Positions 1 to 7,702 of a DNA stretch of 28,850 bases are shown here, piece after piece (position 1 is the first letter of the stretch; every line of letters starts with the position of its first letter). A program made the position numbers and the translations under genes. Source of the stretch: GCA-020343675 sp964462945 (lineage in GTDB: Bacteria; Planctomycetota; Phycisphaerae; Sedimentisphaerales; Anaerobacaceae). The notes beneath the pieces are model-generated. The model was given only the letters and a program-made list of their open reading frames with translations, was not told where the DNA came from and ran no database searches. Location of the stretch: positions 1 to 28,850 of the forward strand of contig CAYWZW010000067.1 in assembly GCA_964462945.1 (NCBI GenBank), written 5' to 3'.

Positions 1-228
1 TGTTGCATCGGACAAACCACTACTCAATCTTTAGGTTTTGTTAGAGTGCCTTAGTTAAAGGGAGAAATAAATAAACCGTCCCCGGATTCAATACAAGAAC
101 CCGATGAAGCAAACAACTTCCAATACTTAGGTATGGTTAAGAAAGGGGAAATCGACGGCAAACAACAACACGCACGCAACTCGGACAAGCTGAACACGCG
201 GCACTCGACGTTAGATGAGAGGTGAAAG

Positions 229-1242
229 ATGGATTTGACTGAATCATATGATAAGATCAAACCTGCAGTTGTGGCATTTATTCCTAAATTTCATCCCGTT
301 TATGGGCAAGACAAGAAATTACCTGAGTTTCCTCCCATATTTGGAACCGGATTCATTGTAGATGATGGAATTGTTGTTACAAATGACCATGTAGTTAAAT
401 CGATACCAAAACTTCCTAAACCTGCCGATTGTCCACCTGATTTGTGGCCTGTTAATTGCGTGGTCTGGCATTTCATTCCTGAAAAAGGACTGGCAACTAT
501 TTTCCTCGAAGTGCTCGGTGTTTTCGGCATCTCCCATATGGAGCATGGGGAAGCTTACTACGGCCCATCAAAACCTGATGTAGCCTTTATTCATGTTAAA
601 ATGAAAAATCTTCCCAAAGCCAATGTAAAATATGATTTGAAAGAGATAAAGGAGGGACGAGAGATAGCTGTTGCAGGTTTTCCCATGGGGACCGAGACGC
701 TGATGGCGCCCGGCTATCTGCATCAATTAGCTCCTACTCTTCAAAAAGGAATCATAAGTGCCGTGCTTCCTTTTCAATGTGAGACACCCCATGCTTTAAT
801 GATAAACGTTATGGTTCAGGGTGGAGCAAGTGGGTCACCAGTTTTTCTTCCTGAGACCGGAGATGTTATTGGCGTATTATATGGTAGTCTCGAAGAAAAG
901 CGTAAAACAAAGTCAGAATTGCCTCAAAAATATAGGAAAGAAATGGAGTTACTCGAGCCTTCATTTCATTCTCATATTTTCACCTCTCCAACTACTATAA
1001 GCTATGTAGTCCCTGCACATTATATTGAGAAAATGCTTCCAGCCGTAAAGGCAAACGCTAACTTAAAATTTCCTGAAGGCACATTGACCCTTGATGAATA
1101 TATTAGTCGCGCAAAGCATATTGAAAGGAAGCCCGGAGAACCCGCGCCTCTCCAGGTATGGGAACAAGCTGATTCAACAAATAGAGTTGTAAAAATTGAA
1201 AGCCCTATCAAAAAAGAAAATAATAATCTCATTTCTGAATGA
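229..1242 (+). CDS. Trypsin-like serine protease, probably cytoplasmic
   Basis: The 337-residue product has a chymotrypsin/HtrA-type catalytic triad in the expected order: His54 in TNDHVV, Asp117 in KPDVAFIHV and Ser201 in GGASGSPVF. There is no signal peptide, membrane segment or PDZ domain, so it is not a periplasmic DegP. A cytoplasmic trypsin-like peptidase domain is the best reading. The start is supported by GAGAGGTG about 4-5 bases before the ATG. The tail after residue 290 is hydrophilic and resembles nothing I know. No partner gene is visible: the next genes lie on the other strand. Base composition is AT-richer than that of the following genes, which suggests separate acquisition. 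The substrate is unknown. Confidence 0.85.
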   Translation: MDLTESYDKIKPAVVAFIPKFHPVYGQDKKLPEFPPIFGTGFIVDDGIVVTNDHVVKSIPKLPKPADCPPDLWPVNCVVWHFIPEKGLATIFLEVLGVFGISHMEHGEAYYGPSKPDVAFIHVKMKNLPKANVKYDLKEIKEGREIAVAGFPMGTETLMAPGYLHQLAPTLQKGIISAVLPFQCETPHALMINVMVQGGASGSPVFLPETGDVIGVLYGSLEEKRKTKSELPQKYRKEMELLEPSFHSHIFTSPTTISYVVPAHYIEKMLPAVKANANLKFPEGTLTLDEYISRAKHIERKPGEPAPLQVWEQADSTNRVVKIESPIKKENNNLISE

Positions 1243-1250
1243 ACGAAGAC

Positions 1251-1352
1251 TGTATCTATTTATTGCGGACGTGTACGCATTTCTGCCGAGGGGTCTGGCG
1301 GAGTTAGGTAGGGTGCGATGAATCGCACCAAATTATGTGAGAAATAGATACA
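1251..1352. repeat. MITE-like inverted-repeat block
   Basis: An 11-bp perfect inverted repeat, TGTATCTATTT at 1251-1261 and AAATAGATACA at 1342-1352, encloses a short hairpin, GGTGCGAT/ATCGCACC at 1312-1329. A second GGTGC/GCACC pair lies at 1397-1414. The arrangement resembles a small non-coding palindromic element between the convergent genes at 229-1242 and 1447-2019. No target-site duplication was seen. It could also act as a bidirectional terminator for the two genes, although no T-run follows it. Confidence 0.4.
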
Positions 1353-1446
1353 TGGCGGATTATAAACTTGGGAGAATGAACCGATACAATCAGAATGGTG
1401 CGAGATTTTGCACCCTTCAGGCTGTATGCACTTTCATTAGCGATTC

Positions 1447-2019
1447 TTACTTTTGGCGTCTAAGAAGAATCAGGCCGTAGATCATCCTTGATACGACGGC
1501 ATAGACAACGACGGCGGCTACGAGCCAGACGGCTATCCGCGTCTGATGCGACAGGCCCCCGGCGACCAGAATGATGATCCGCAGGAATCTCAGTGAGAAC
1601 TTCTCCTGCAGCTTGACCTGCCCTTTCGACAAGCCCTCGACGGCCGAGTTGATATACGTCGATAACGGGATGCCGACCATCGCAATGACCGCAGGGACGG
1701 GATGCGCAAGACCGCCCAGCAGCATTCCAAGCAGGAAAATCAAATCGCTGTATTTGTCGATGATCTTATCGACAAATGACCCGAACGCACCGGTCGTACC
1801 CCGCGCTCTTGCGACACATCCATCCAGCATATCCAGAAAGCCATTGCTCAAAATCAGTACGGCGCCAAGAATGGGCATCCCTCGCCAGAAAGCAGCTCCG
1901 GCAGCTAAGGCGGCCACGAGCGACAGGGCCGATACGACATTTGCCGAGACATAGGGCGCCAGCCGCCGAGCGATTGGGTCAATTGTCTTGTGTTCAAGTA
2001 TGCGGAGTTTGTCTATCAT
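1447..2019 (-). CDS. CDP-alcohol phosphatidyltransferase family protein
   Basis: The 190-residue integral membrane protein carries the complete family signature DG-x2-AR-x8-G-x3-D-x3-D: D66, G67, A70, R71, G80, D84 and D88. These residues bind the metal ions and CDP-alcohol, so it should transfer a phosphatidyl or related group from a CDP-activated lipid to an alcohol such as glycerol phosphate, inositol phosphate or serine. The sequence does not identify the acceptor alcohol. The start has GGGAG about 7 bases upstream and overlaps the end of the transporter gene by 4 bases, so the two are co-transcribed and probably translationally coupled. Length is normal for the family. Confidence 0.9.
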   Translation of the reverse strand: MIDKLRILEHKTIDPIARRLAPYVSANVVSALSLVAALAAGAAFWRGMPILGAVLILSNGFLDMLDGCVARARGTTGAFGSFVDKIIDKYSDLIFLLGMLLGGLAHPVPAVIAMVGIPLSTYINSAVEGLSKGQVKLQEKFSLRFLRIIILVAGGLSHQTRIAVWLVAAVVVYAVVSRMIYGLILLRRQK

Positions 2020-2933
2020 AGCTCACTCCCTGTCTGTGGCCGCGCGGCATACTGCAATCCGTGATGGGCGGTGTCCTTCCTGGATAACAGAATTATCCCG
2101 ACGAACAAAAGGCCCAGGCCGGCGACCTGCATGGCCGTCACGCGTTCGCCCAGAATCAGAAAGCCCAGCAACGCCGCGAAAAACGGCGTCGAAAGCTCCA
2201 GAGCGCTGACCTGAGCGGCCTTGATTCGCTTCAAGCCTTCGTAATAAAGTATCGTTCCAATCCCGACGATGACGCCGACCAGGACCTGATAGACGTTCGA
2301 GACGACCAGCGGCGAGTGAAGCGACAGATACACAATGAAAACCGCCGAAGCGACCAAATATCTGTAAAAAGTCACGACGCCCGCATCCAGCTCTTGCAGG
2401 TATTTTCGCATCACGACAGCCGTCGTCGCCCACGCCGCGGTCGCCAACAGCACGTAAACGTCTCCCGCGGCGCCCAACCTGGCCGCCCGAAGATTCTCCG
2501 GCGTCCCGGTCGTAACAAGCACGCCTGCGGCTATCATAACACCTATCCCCGCGTAGTCGAATCGCGTCAGCTTGTCTTCCTTCAAAAGGAAGAATCCTAT
2601 CAAAACGATAAATATGGGCTGCATGTGGCCTATCAGGACGGCGTTAAGCACCGGTGTTCTCGTCAAGGCGTAGAAGTACAACAAATCTCCAAGTACGGTC
2701 CCGACCAGGGCTATATAGACCAACTGTGAGAATTGCCTGCCCGTGACTTTGAGGCTTCTGCGGCCTCTTAAAAGAATGTAAAGAATCGCAACCAGCGCGA
2801 CAAATATTGCCCTGACCGCAGAGGTCTGAAGGAAATCCGAGCTTGCGTATGCCAACTTCGCAAAGATAGGCTCAACCGCCCACATCGAGCTGGCCCCGAG
2901 TATCGCCAAAACACCTGTTTTCTTGGAATTCAT
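2016..2933 (-). CDS. EamA/DMT-superfamily transporter
   Basis: The 305-residue, very hydrophobic protein has the ten-helix pattern of the drug/metabolite transporter superfamily, with two EamA halves. The first half begins with the typical GASSMWAVEPIFAKLAY. Later helices include PVLNAVLIGHMQPIFIVL and, in the second half, SALELSTPFFAALLGFLILG, both characteristic small-residue and proline-containing EamA segments. Predicted role: inner-membrane export or uptake of a small metabolite; the substrate cannot be read from sequence. It is the first gene of a two-gene leftward unit with the CDP-alcohol phosphatidyltransferase, sharing an ATGA overlap. The Shine-Dalgarno sequence is weak. Confidence 0.88.
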   Translation of the reverse strand: MNSKKTGVLAILGASSMWAVEPIFAKLAYASSDFLQTSAVRAIFVALVAILYILLRGRRSLKVTGRQFSQLVYIALVGTVLGDLLYFYALTRTPVLNAVLIGHMQPIFIVLIGFFLLKEDKLTRFDYAGIGVMIAAGVLVTTGTPENLRAARLGAAGDVYVLLATAAWATTAVVMRKYLQELDAGVVTFYRYLVASAVFIVYLSLHSPLVVSNVYQVLVGVIVGIGTILYYEGLKRIKAAQVSALELSTPFFAALLGFLILGERVTAMQVAGLGLLFVGIILLSRKDTAHHGLQYAARPQTGSEL

Positions 2934-3042
2934 AATAGCCCGCTACAGCCGAGACAAACGACGAATTCTGATAGCATATTTGCTGCTTTAAGACAAGATA
3001 ATCTCAGGTTAAGGCACATTTTGGATGCTTCTCGCCGGGTTC

Positions 3043-3059
3043 GGCGTAAACTTTACGCC
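3043..3059. promoter_or_regulatory. 17-bp palindrome in a divergent intergenic region
   Basis: GGCGTAAA-C-TTTACGCC is a perfect odd palindrome in the 283-bp gap between the leftward transporter gene and the rightward STAS gene. Its central position in a divergent promoter region suggests an operator. It could also be a small hairpin. No regulator is identified. Confidence 0.3.
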
Positions 3060-3216
3060 TGATTCAGCATAGATGGCCCTGCTCAGCCTCCGGTCTGGTT
3101 ATTTGCCCGGCCGGAAAGAACAATCCCGCGCAGTATCTGTACAAACTATAGTAAAGTGCACAAAAAGAGTGATTATTCGCAATTGAGTATTGATAAAAGC
3201 GAAGGAATAGGCAAGA

Positions 3217-3657
3217 ATGAGCAGCAAATCCGTCAGTGTTGTCGCGGTATCAAGAGCAGGACAGGGCCTTGGTTTGCCAAGGGTGGCAAAGGATATGGCC
3301 GAACAAATTGATATGGACATAACAACTGAGGCCGATGTTGTGGTCGTGGCGTTCAAGTCTGCGTCGATGATCGACGTGGACGCAATAGCCACCGCCGCCA
3401 CGAAAATCAAGGAGTTCGTCGAGGCCAATCAGCCCGGCACGCTTGTTTTCGACTTCGAGGCGGTGAAGTTCTTTTCATCCCAGGTGCTGGGGCTGCTCTT
3501 GGACGTCCGGGCGAAGGCGGCGGCCTACGAGGGCGAAGTCGTGGTCAGTGCAATAAATCCCCAATTGCACAGGGTCTTCAAGATAACGAATCTTGATAAG
3601 GTTTTCAGGTTCTTCCCGGACAGGCGGAGGGCCATCGGGTCAGCGAACGCAGAGTAA
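3217..3657 (+). CDS. STAS-domain protein (anti-sigma factor antagonist-like)
   Basis: The 146-residue product has a STAS fold pattern from about residue 38: a beta strand (ADVVVVAFK), a helix ending in VEANQPG, the strand TLVFDFEAVKFF, then Ser87-Ser88 followed by QVLGLLLDV. This last part matches the site where a serine is phosphorylated in SpoIIAA/RsbV proteins. It probably works in a partner-switching circuit with an anti-sigma kinase, but no kinase or phosphatase gene is next to it. The first 30 residues are not part of the domain. AAGGA lies upstream of the chosen ATG. An internal start at Met28 would give a bare STAS domain and cannot be excluded. Confidence 0.8.
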   Translation: MSSKSVSVVAVSRAGQGLGLPRVAKDMAEQIDMDITTEADVVVVAFKSASMIDVDAIATAATKIKEFVEANQPGTLVFDFEAVKFFSSQVLGLLLDVRAKAAAYEGEVVVSAINPQLHRVFKITNLDKVFRFFPDRRRAIGSANAE

Positions 3658-3737
3658 CGGCGGCTCGCCACGTTCTGTGGGAGTCGGATGTCAGTTCTGC
3701 GAAAGTGAGCAAATATTTGATCAGAGAGGTTAATCCT

Positions 3738-4190
3738 ATGTACATTGAGACGCAATTTTCAATCTTCATGGTCAACAAGCCCGGCGTGCTCGCCCGGGCA
3801 CTGGGCGAGTTTGCAAAAGCCAAAATTAATATCACCGCGATAACAATGATGGATTCTGTGGAGCATGGGGTGATGCGGGTGGTGTTCAGTGATCCGGAGA
3901 GAGCCAAAGCGGTGCTGGCGACATTGAATACGCCCCACAACGAAACGAGCGTCTTGTGCATCACTTTGACAAACGAGTCCGGGGCGCTGGCGGCGGTGGC
4001 GGAAAAGCTGGCCAAGAATCACATCAACATCTCGTACGCATATTGCACGGCGGGCGCAAAGGGAGGTCGCACAACGGCCATCCTGAAAGTCGCCAACGTG
4101 GAAAAGGCGATGAAGGTCCTGGAACAAGGTCACAGAAATGAAAGCAAGTCCCATCCGTTAGTCAGACGCTCGCGGTCTTCGCGGCCATAG
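3738..4190 (+). CDS. Tandem ACT-domain protein
   Basis: The 150-residue product starts at the ATG at 3738, supported by AGAGAGG about 8 bases upstream; a start 11 codons earlier is open but less likely. Two ACT repeats follow one another. The first has FMVNKPGVLARALGEFAKAKINITAITM and the second LTNESGALAAVAEKLAKNHINISYAYC. Each has the Gly at the strand-helix junction that binds amino acids in this family. It is a free-standing ACT protein, likely an amino-acid-responsive regulator rather than an enzyme, since there is no catalytic domain. The C-terminal 15 residues are basic and probably disordered. It lies 80 bases after the STAS gene and may share its transcript. Confidence 0.82.
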   Translation: MYIETQFSIFMVNKPGVLARALGEFAKAKINITAITMMDSVEHGVMRVVFSDPERAKAVLATLNTPHNETSVLCITLTNESGALAAVAEKLAKNHINISYAYCTAGAKGGRTTAILKVANVEKAMKVLEQGHRNESKSHPLVRRSRSSRP

Positions 4191-4261
4191 CAGCGGAAGA
4201 ACACCAGTCACGGACGCACCTGTAAAACCGGGCCGCAGCAAGTTTTTTCTTGCAAAAACAG

Positions 4262-4291
4262 TTGACATGATCGCGGGTGGCTTGCTATATT
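4262..4291 (+). promoter_or_regulatory. Sigma70-type promoter of tRNA-Asp
   Basis: TTGACA at 4262-4267 and TATATT at 4286-4291 are separated by 18 bases, 23 bp before the tRNA. The -35 box is a perfect consensus. Integration lies downstream, so this promoter remains intact. Confidence 0.7.
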
Positions 4292-4313
4292 GCGATTCCT
4301 TGATCGAGCTTAC

Positions 4314-4388
4314 GGGGCCGTAGCTCAATTTGGTTAGAGCATCGGACTGTCGATCCGAAGGTTGAGGGTTCGAGCCCCTTCGGCCTCG
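4314..4388 (+). tRNA. tRNA-Asp (anticodon GTC)
   Basis: The full cloverleaf can be drawn: acceptor GGGGCCG/CGGCCTC with one G-T pair, D stem GCTC/GAGC, anticodon stem TCGGA/TCCGA with loop CTGTCGA (anticodon GTC), T stem GAGGG/CCCTT with loop TTCGAGC, and discriminator G. CCA is not encoded. The last 50 bases are the attachment core of the integrated element and remain identical to the chromosomal original, so the tRNA should still be functional. Its native downstream sequence is now 8.4 kb away, after 12825. Confidence 0.97.
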
Positions 4389-5761
4389 TTCAAAACCCCG
4401 TTTGTGCTATCGCAAACGGGGTTCGTCTTTCCAGGGTAGTCCATATTAGTCCTATGTTTTCCGCCCGAAAGCGCCAAGCAACGCGCCAAGTCAGCAGGGG
4501 TGGTGACATTCATATTGTCCGTGCCCGTCTTGACGTTCCGCTGACTTTCTTTTCCCGTCAAGTGCAAGGCTGGCAGACTTTCGACCGCAGCGGCCCTGGT
4601 CTCAAGTTTGGTGTGCGTATAGACGTTCATCGTCAAGTCGATCTTGCTGTGCCGCAAGAGGTCCTGTGCCGTCTTTGGGTGGACGCCGGCAGAGGCCAAC
4701 AACGTTCCGCACGTATGCCTCAGCGCGTGAAAATCCGCGTATCGCCCGGCTGCATCCTGATAGGATATGCCCGCCCGTTTGAGGTCCGCCCTGAGCATAC
4801 TGCTGGCCTTCTCAGGAATACAGAACGCGCGAGCTGTCGGCAACTTGCTCACAAACAGGGTTTGCAGTTCGCTCGCCGTATCGCTTCGCAGGGGCAAGAC
4901 CGCTTCGCGTCGATTCTTGCAATTCCGGCCCGCCACTGTGACCGTGCCCGCGCCGAAGTCAAAGCAGCCAACTTGCAGGCTTCGGATTTCGTTCGCTCTC
5001 AGGCCCGTCTCGCAGGCCAGCTTATAGCACAAGGCCCGCTCGTGCCCGTCCATACTGAAATGCCGCCCGCTGGCCGATGTCACTTGCAATAGCCGCTCGA
5101 TCTCGGCCACGTCCAGAGGCCGGCGAAGCCGCCGCTTGTCATCGGTCGTGACTTCGATACTCCGCAGGCCCTGAAGCGGCGAAGCCGCCGCCCGCCCGTC
5201 CTGGATCATCCAGCGGCAAAAGTGCTGAATCGCCTTGAGATAAGCGTTCGATGTTGTCTTGCCCAGGCCCGCGTTCCGGCGCTCGGCCAGGTAACGTTCT
5301 GCCTTACTCGATGAGATATCGCCCCACGTCCTGAATCGACAGCCGGCCAGAATCTTGCGGACCCGAGACGCCGTTTGCCCCGCTTGCTTACCTGTGTCCC
5401 CGCGGTCCAACAGGTTCCGTTCAAAGTCGGCCACGTGCTCGAGTAAGGGCTTGCCCGCCGCCGCCCGCGCTGGGTCGATAAGTCCGATCCGGGCAAGCTG
5501 GTCGCGCAGGCTTGCCGGTATGTTCTCAAGCCAGCGTGACAAGTCCGGCCCTGGCGCTTCCCCGCCGATCTTGCAGCTTACGAGCCGTCTGATTTGACGG
5601 CCCAGGGCTTCAGATTCCTCCCGGTCCGTGAACGCCGGGAACCGCCGCACCGTCTTCAGGTGATCTCGAAGCTCGATATACCAGTGAGAGACTTCTTTCG
5701 TCTTGCCTTCGCGCGTTTTGTACGACGTCTTGAAGACTCGTATCGTAGAACGTTTTCGCAT
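4334..5761 (-). CDS. Tyrosine site-specific recombinase (integrase); C-terminus set by attL
   Basis: The 475-residue integrase catalyses insertion and excision of the element at tRNA-Asp. An N-terminal arm-binding-like region (1-60) and a SAM-like core-binding domain (about 105-200) precede the catalytic domain. Catalytic residues are complete: Arg255 in TGLRANEI, Lys282, His345 and Arg348 in HALRHT, His371 in LLRHS and Tyr381 in VYTH. The start has AAGGCAGGTG upstream. The last 17 residues are encoded by the antisense strand of the tRNA att core, and the stop codon lies in the tRNA D-loop, outside the element. In the circular form the same frame would run into the tail at 12597-12776 and give about 533 residues. 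It is the last gene of the leftward train. Confidence 0.95.
   Translation of the reverse strand: MRKRSTIRVFKTSYKTREGKTKEVSHWYIELRDHLKTVRRFPAFTDREESEALGRQIRRLVSCKIGGEAPGPDLSRWLENIPASLRDQLARIGLIDPARAAAGKPLLEHVADFERNLLDRGDTGKQAGQTASRVRKILAGCRFRTWGDISSSKAERYLAERRNAGLGKTTSNAYLKAIQHFCRWMIQDGRAAASPLQGLRSIEVTTDDKRRLRRPLDVAEIERLLQVTSASGRHFSMDGHERALCYKLACETGLRANEIRSLQVGCFDFGAGTVTVAGRNCKNRREAVLPLRSDTASELQTLFVSKLPTARAFCIPEKASSMLRADLKRAGISYQDAAGRYADFHALRHTCGTLLASAGVHPKTAQDLLRHSKIDLTMNVYTHTKLETRAAAVESLPALHLTGKESQRNVKTGTDNMNVTTPADLARCLALSGGKHRTNMDYPGKTNPVCDSTNGVLNEAEGARTLNLRIDSPML
4339..4388 (+). repeat. attL: 50-bp core in the 3' part of tRNA-Asp
   Basis: The sequence is identical over all 50 bases to 12776-12825 and diverges at once on both sides (A versus G before, T versus C after). 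It runs from the base after the D stem through the discriminator base. Read in antisense it encodes the end of the integrase, including EAEGARTLNLRIDSPM. Confidence 0.95.
4394..4423 (+). terminator. Hairpin directly behind tRNA-Asp, within the integrase gene
   Basis: AACCCCGTTTG at 4394-4404 and CAAACGGGGTT at 4413-4423 form a perfect 11-bp stem with an 8-base loop, 5 bases after the tRNA. The T content after it is modest (CGTCTTTCC). It lies inside the integrase coding sequence and is carried by the element. It may replace the native terminator of the tRNA, which the insertion moved away. On the minus strand the stem is followed by TTTT, so it might also attenuate integrase transcripts. Confidence 0.5.
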
Positions 5762-5934
5762 GGCGCACCTGCCTTGAAAAAAGCGGGCGGGGGTTAATGA
5801 GGCCGTATAGAGGCCCGCTCAGCGTTGCCGACAGAGCTGCCCCGCCCGTGAATGTTGGATTGTCAAACAGATTTGATTCTATATGTTTCATGCCTGTATT
5901 GTACGCCGTCCGCTTCGGACCTGCAAGGCTTTTC

Positions 5935-6189
5935 TCAGATTTCTTTCCGGCCTTGAATCTCGGCCCACTGTTGGCGGTTCGGCAAGAGGCCCGTTTGCGG
6001 GTTCCGCGCCGACAGCCAGGCTGCCAGCTCCGCCCGATCCCAGCGAACGCAGCCGCCCAGTGATAGAGGCAACGGCAACAACCCGGCGCTGTGCAACGCA
6101 TAGAGCTTGCTCCGGCTTATCGCCAGCAGCCCCGCCGTCTGTTCGGCGTTCAGCAGTAGCGGTTCGATTGTCTGCGCGTTCGCTTTCAT
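5935..6189 (-). CDS. AlpA/MerR-like excisionase (helix-turn-helix)
   Basis: The 84-residue product is a compact winged HTH of the AlpA/HTH_17 type: LLLNAEQTAGLLAISRSKLY, then the wing GGCVRWDRAELAAWL (residues 11-60). Small proteins of this kind next to a tyrosine integrase usually act as the recombination directionality factor, and sometimes as a transcriptional activator of integrase, as P4-type AlpA does. It lies upstream of the integrase in the same direction, 173 bp away. The ATG is preceded by an 8-bp perfect dyad (6195-6215) that may control it. The C-terminal 24 residues are outside the domain. Confidence 0.85.
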   Translation of the reverse strand: MKANAQTIEPLLLNAEQTAGLLAISRSKLYALHSAGLLPLPLSLGGCVRWDRAELAAWLSARNPQTGLLPNRQQWAEIQGRKEI

Positions 6190-6194
6190 GGTTT

Positions 6195-6215
6195 TCTCAC
6201 AGTGTCCCTGTGAGA
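6195..6215 (-). promoter_or_regulatory. 8-bp dyad immediately upstream of the alpA-like start
   Basis: TCTCACAG at 6195-6202 and CTGTGAGA at 6208-6215 flank a 5-base loop, 5 bases before the alpA-like ATG. In the leftward mRNA the loop reads GGACA and, with the adjoining G, is the only Shine-Dalgarno-like sequence nearby. The dyad is either an operator for autoregulation or an RNA hairpin that sets translation. Confidence 0.5.
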
Positions 6216-6229
6216 TTCTTCTACGATCC

Positions 6230-6496
6230 TCAGACCGGCGTGCCCTGGACGGTGAAACGATGTTGGCAAATCGGGGCTTGACACGCCCGGTATTGAGTCC
6301 GGCCTTGCGTGCTAACGGCTCTCGTCTGTTTGCCTCTGCAACGTGGACATACGCTTACGGTGGGGAAGCCGTAGCGCTGCTTCAGCGGCTCCGATCCGGC
6401 TGCCTGCTCGTCAATCGCCGGAGCAGCCGCCAACTCAGCATCGACCCGCTCGGGCTGATTTACGTTCTGTGACTGTCGTTTTTTCTTCGGTGTCAT
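6230..6496 (-). CDS. Small zinc-ribbon protein
   Basis: The 88-residue product has a lysine-rich, disordered N-terminal half and a C-terminal Cys4 zinc ribbon: Cys50 and Cys53 in VCPRC, Cys72 and Cys77 in CQAPIC, followed by HRFTV. The layout (CPxC, conserved Arg, CxxxxC, then a Phe-Thr strand) resembles the Ogr/Delta family of late-gene activators of P2/P4 phages. It also resembles generic transposase or topoisomerase zinc ribbons, so the function is not assigned. The start has GAGGG just upstream. It is 12 bases after the preceding gene, so it is part of the leftward train. Confidence 0.75.
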   Translation of the reverse strand: MTPKKKRQSQNVNQPERVDAELAAAPAIDEQAAGSEPLKQRYGFPTVSVCPRCRGKQTRAVSTQGRTQYRACQAPICQHRFTVQGTPV

Positions 6497-6508
6497 TCTG
6501 CCCTCGTG

Positions 6509-7015
6509 TCACTCAGGTTTCTTGTGGCGCTCGATGAAGTCACGCAGCGCATCCAGTTCCACGCCGGTATGTCCACAACTGTCCGCCACTTGACCGATTA
6601 AACCATAAGCCAGTTTCAAGCGGTGTTCTATTTCCAGCAGAATTTTGCTTTCGGAAACTGCGCCGCCGCCAAGCCGGACGTCCTCGACTGCCTTTTTCAG
6701 CGGGTCAATGTCCGCCAGCAGCTTCCCCAGTTCTTCTCTAAGGCCCTTTGCTTCGTGGCGGTGTTTGCCGACAGCATCAAGTGCGCTGTCCGCTTTGGCC
6801 GGCTCCCCATTGTTGAGAAATTCCCGATACGCCTCAAGCTGCTCGTCGGCCTTTTCGTTCGCCGCTTTGATCTCACGCACCATTTGTTCGGCTCGGTTCC
6901 GCAGACCCTCAAACTCTCCCCGGCGTGATAGCGCCTTCTCGTAAAGCTCCTGCAGGAGCGTTTCGGCTTTCTCGAAAGTCTTTACTGTCGGTTCGGTTCT
7001 GATTTGTGTTGGCAT
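6509..7015 (-). CDS. Hypothetical coiled-coil protein
   Basis: The start is placed at the ATG at 7015, beginning MPTQIRTEPTVKTFEKAE, because GAAAGGA lies about 8 bases before it; the frame stays open upstream without such support. The 168-residue product is almost entirely helical and charged, with heptad-like stretches such as ETLLQELYEKALSRRGEFEG and AKGLREELGKLLADIDPL. No catalytic motif is visible. The C-terminal part, from about residue 120, looks like a small helical hairpin. I do not recognise the family. Conserved spacing in the train implies it belongs to the element core. Confidence 0.7.
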   Translation of the reverse strand: MPTQIRTEPTVKTFEKAETLLQELYEKALSRRGEFEGLRNRAEQMVREIKAANEKADEQLEAYREFLNNGEPAKADSALDAVGKHRHEAKGLREELGKLLADIDPLKKAVEDVRLGGGAVSESKILLEIEHRLKLAYGLIGQVADSCGHTGVELDALRDFIERHKKPE

Positions 7016-7080
7016 AGATAAAATCCTTTCCCGTCTGGTCAAAAATACTCTTGCGCCGTCGATATGGTGACACTCGGCGG

Positions 7081-7437
7081 CTACTCGATCCCCACAAGCT
7101 CCGCCAGCTCGTCGGCCAGGCCCTTCAGCCACCGGGCAATGTTTTTCGCTTCCTTGCCCGATCCGCTTTGAACCGCCGCCGAAAAACCTTCGAGCTTAGA
7201 CCGCAAGTCGGCAACCTTCAGCTTTGCTCCGTGCCGAACGGACGGCGCGTAGTTGCCCTGGTCGATCAAGCAATCAATGTCACCGACAGTGTTTGCGAGC
7301 CGGTCCACGACGCCGGCAGCAATCTTTGGCCGGCGAGCTTCAAGGGCTCGGACCGCTCCGTTCACAGCTTCGGCGAACATGGCAAGCAGCTTGCCCAAAG
7401 TGGCCTTTCTCTCTTTCTCATTCATCGTTGCCAGCAT
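7081..7437 (-). CDS. Hypothetical small helical protein
   Basis: The 118-residue, mostly helical product (MLATMNEKERKATLGKLLAM...) has no cysteines, signal or transmembrane segment. AAGGA stands about 9 bases before the ATG, which supports the start. Alternating acidic and basic helices with small residues suggest a helical bundle that may dimerise. I do not recognise it. It lies 65 bases upstream of the coiled-coil gene in the same direction. Confidence 0.65.
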   Translation of the reverse strand: MLATMNEKERKATLGKLLAMFAEAVNGAVRALEARRPKIAAGVVDRLANTVGDIDCLIDQGNYAPSVRHGAKLKVADLRSKLEGFSAAVQSGSGKEAKNIARWLKGLADELAELVGIE

Positions 7438-7482
7438 AGTTTCAGTTCCTTAAAAAGTGGTTCCTTATGTCACTTGCCCGGC

Positions 7483-7683
7483 TCAACACCACAAGCCGGG
7501 CTTCGATACGATAGCGAGTACATCATGCAACGGGTCCACGAGCAGCGGGTATGGACGATCCTGCAGAAGCCCGGCAACGTGCTCGACCTCATGCCGGTTC
7601 CCATCGACAGCGGCCAGTATTCTCCGCCGTTCAGCAATCCGTTTTTGACGAAGCAACCGCGTCAAATTCTCCGTCGTTTCCAT
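7483..7683 (-). CDS. Hypothetical 66-residue protein
   Basis: A short gene beginning METTENLTRLLRQKRIAERR is supported by AGGGGA about 8 bases before its ATG and by tight fit between neighbours (19-base gap upstream, 45 downstream). The open frame is longer upstream, but that part overlaps the terminase-like gene in another frame and is probably spurious. The product is basic at the start and otherwise unremarkable. Function unknown. Confidence 0.55.
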   Translation of the reverse strand: METTENLTRLLRQKRIAERRRILAAVDGNRHEVEHVAGLLQDRPYPLLVDPLHDVLAIVSKPGLWC

Positions 7684-7702
7684 GATGGATCCCCTAAATA
7701 CT

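Noticed and set aside
200..228. GTTAGAT just before the protease gene resembles the right core of an integron attC site
   Set aside because: No matching RYYYAAC left core or foldable arms were found within about 150 bp, so a cassette boundary is not supported.
5610..6101. Leftward 163-codon frame between integrase and the alpA-like gene
   Set aside because: It overlaps both genes in another frame, and its composition looks like a shadow of them.
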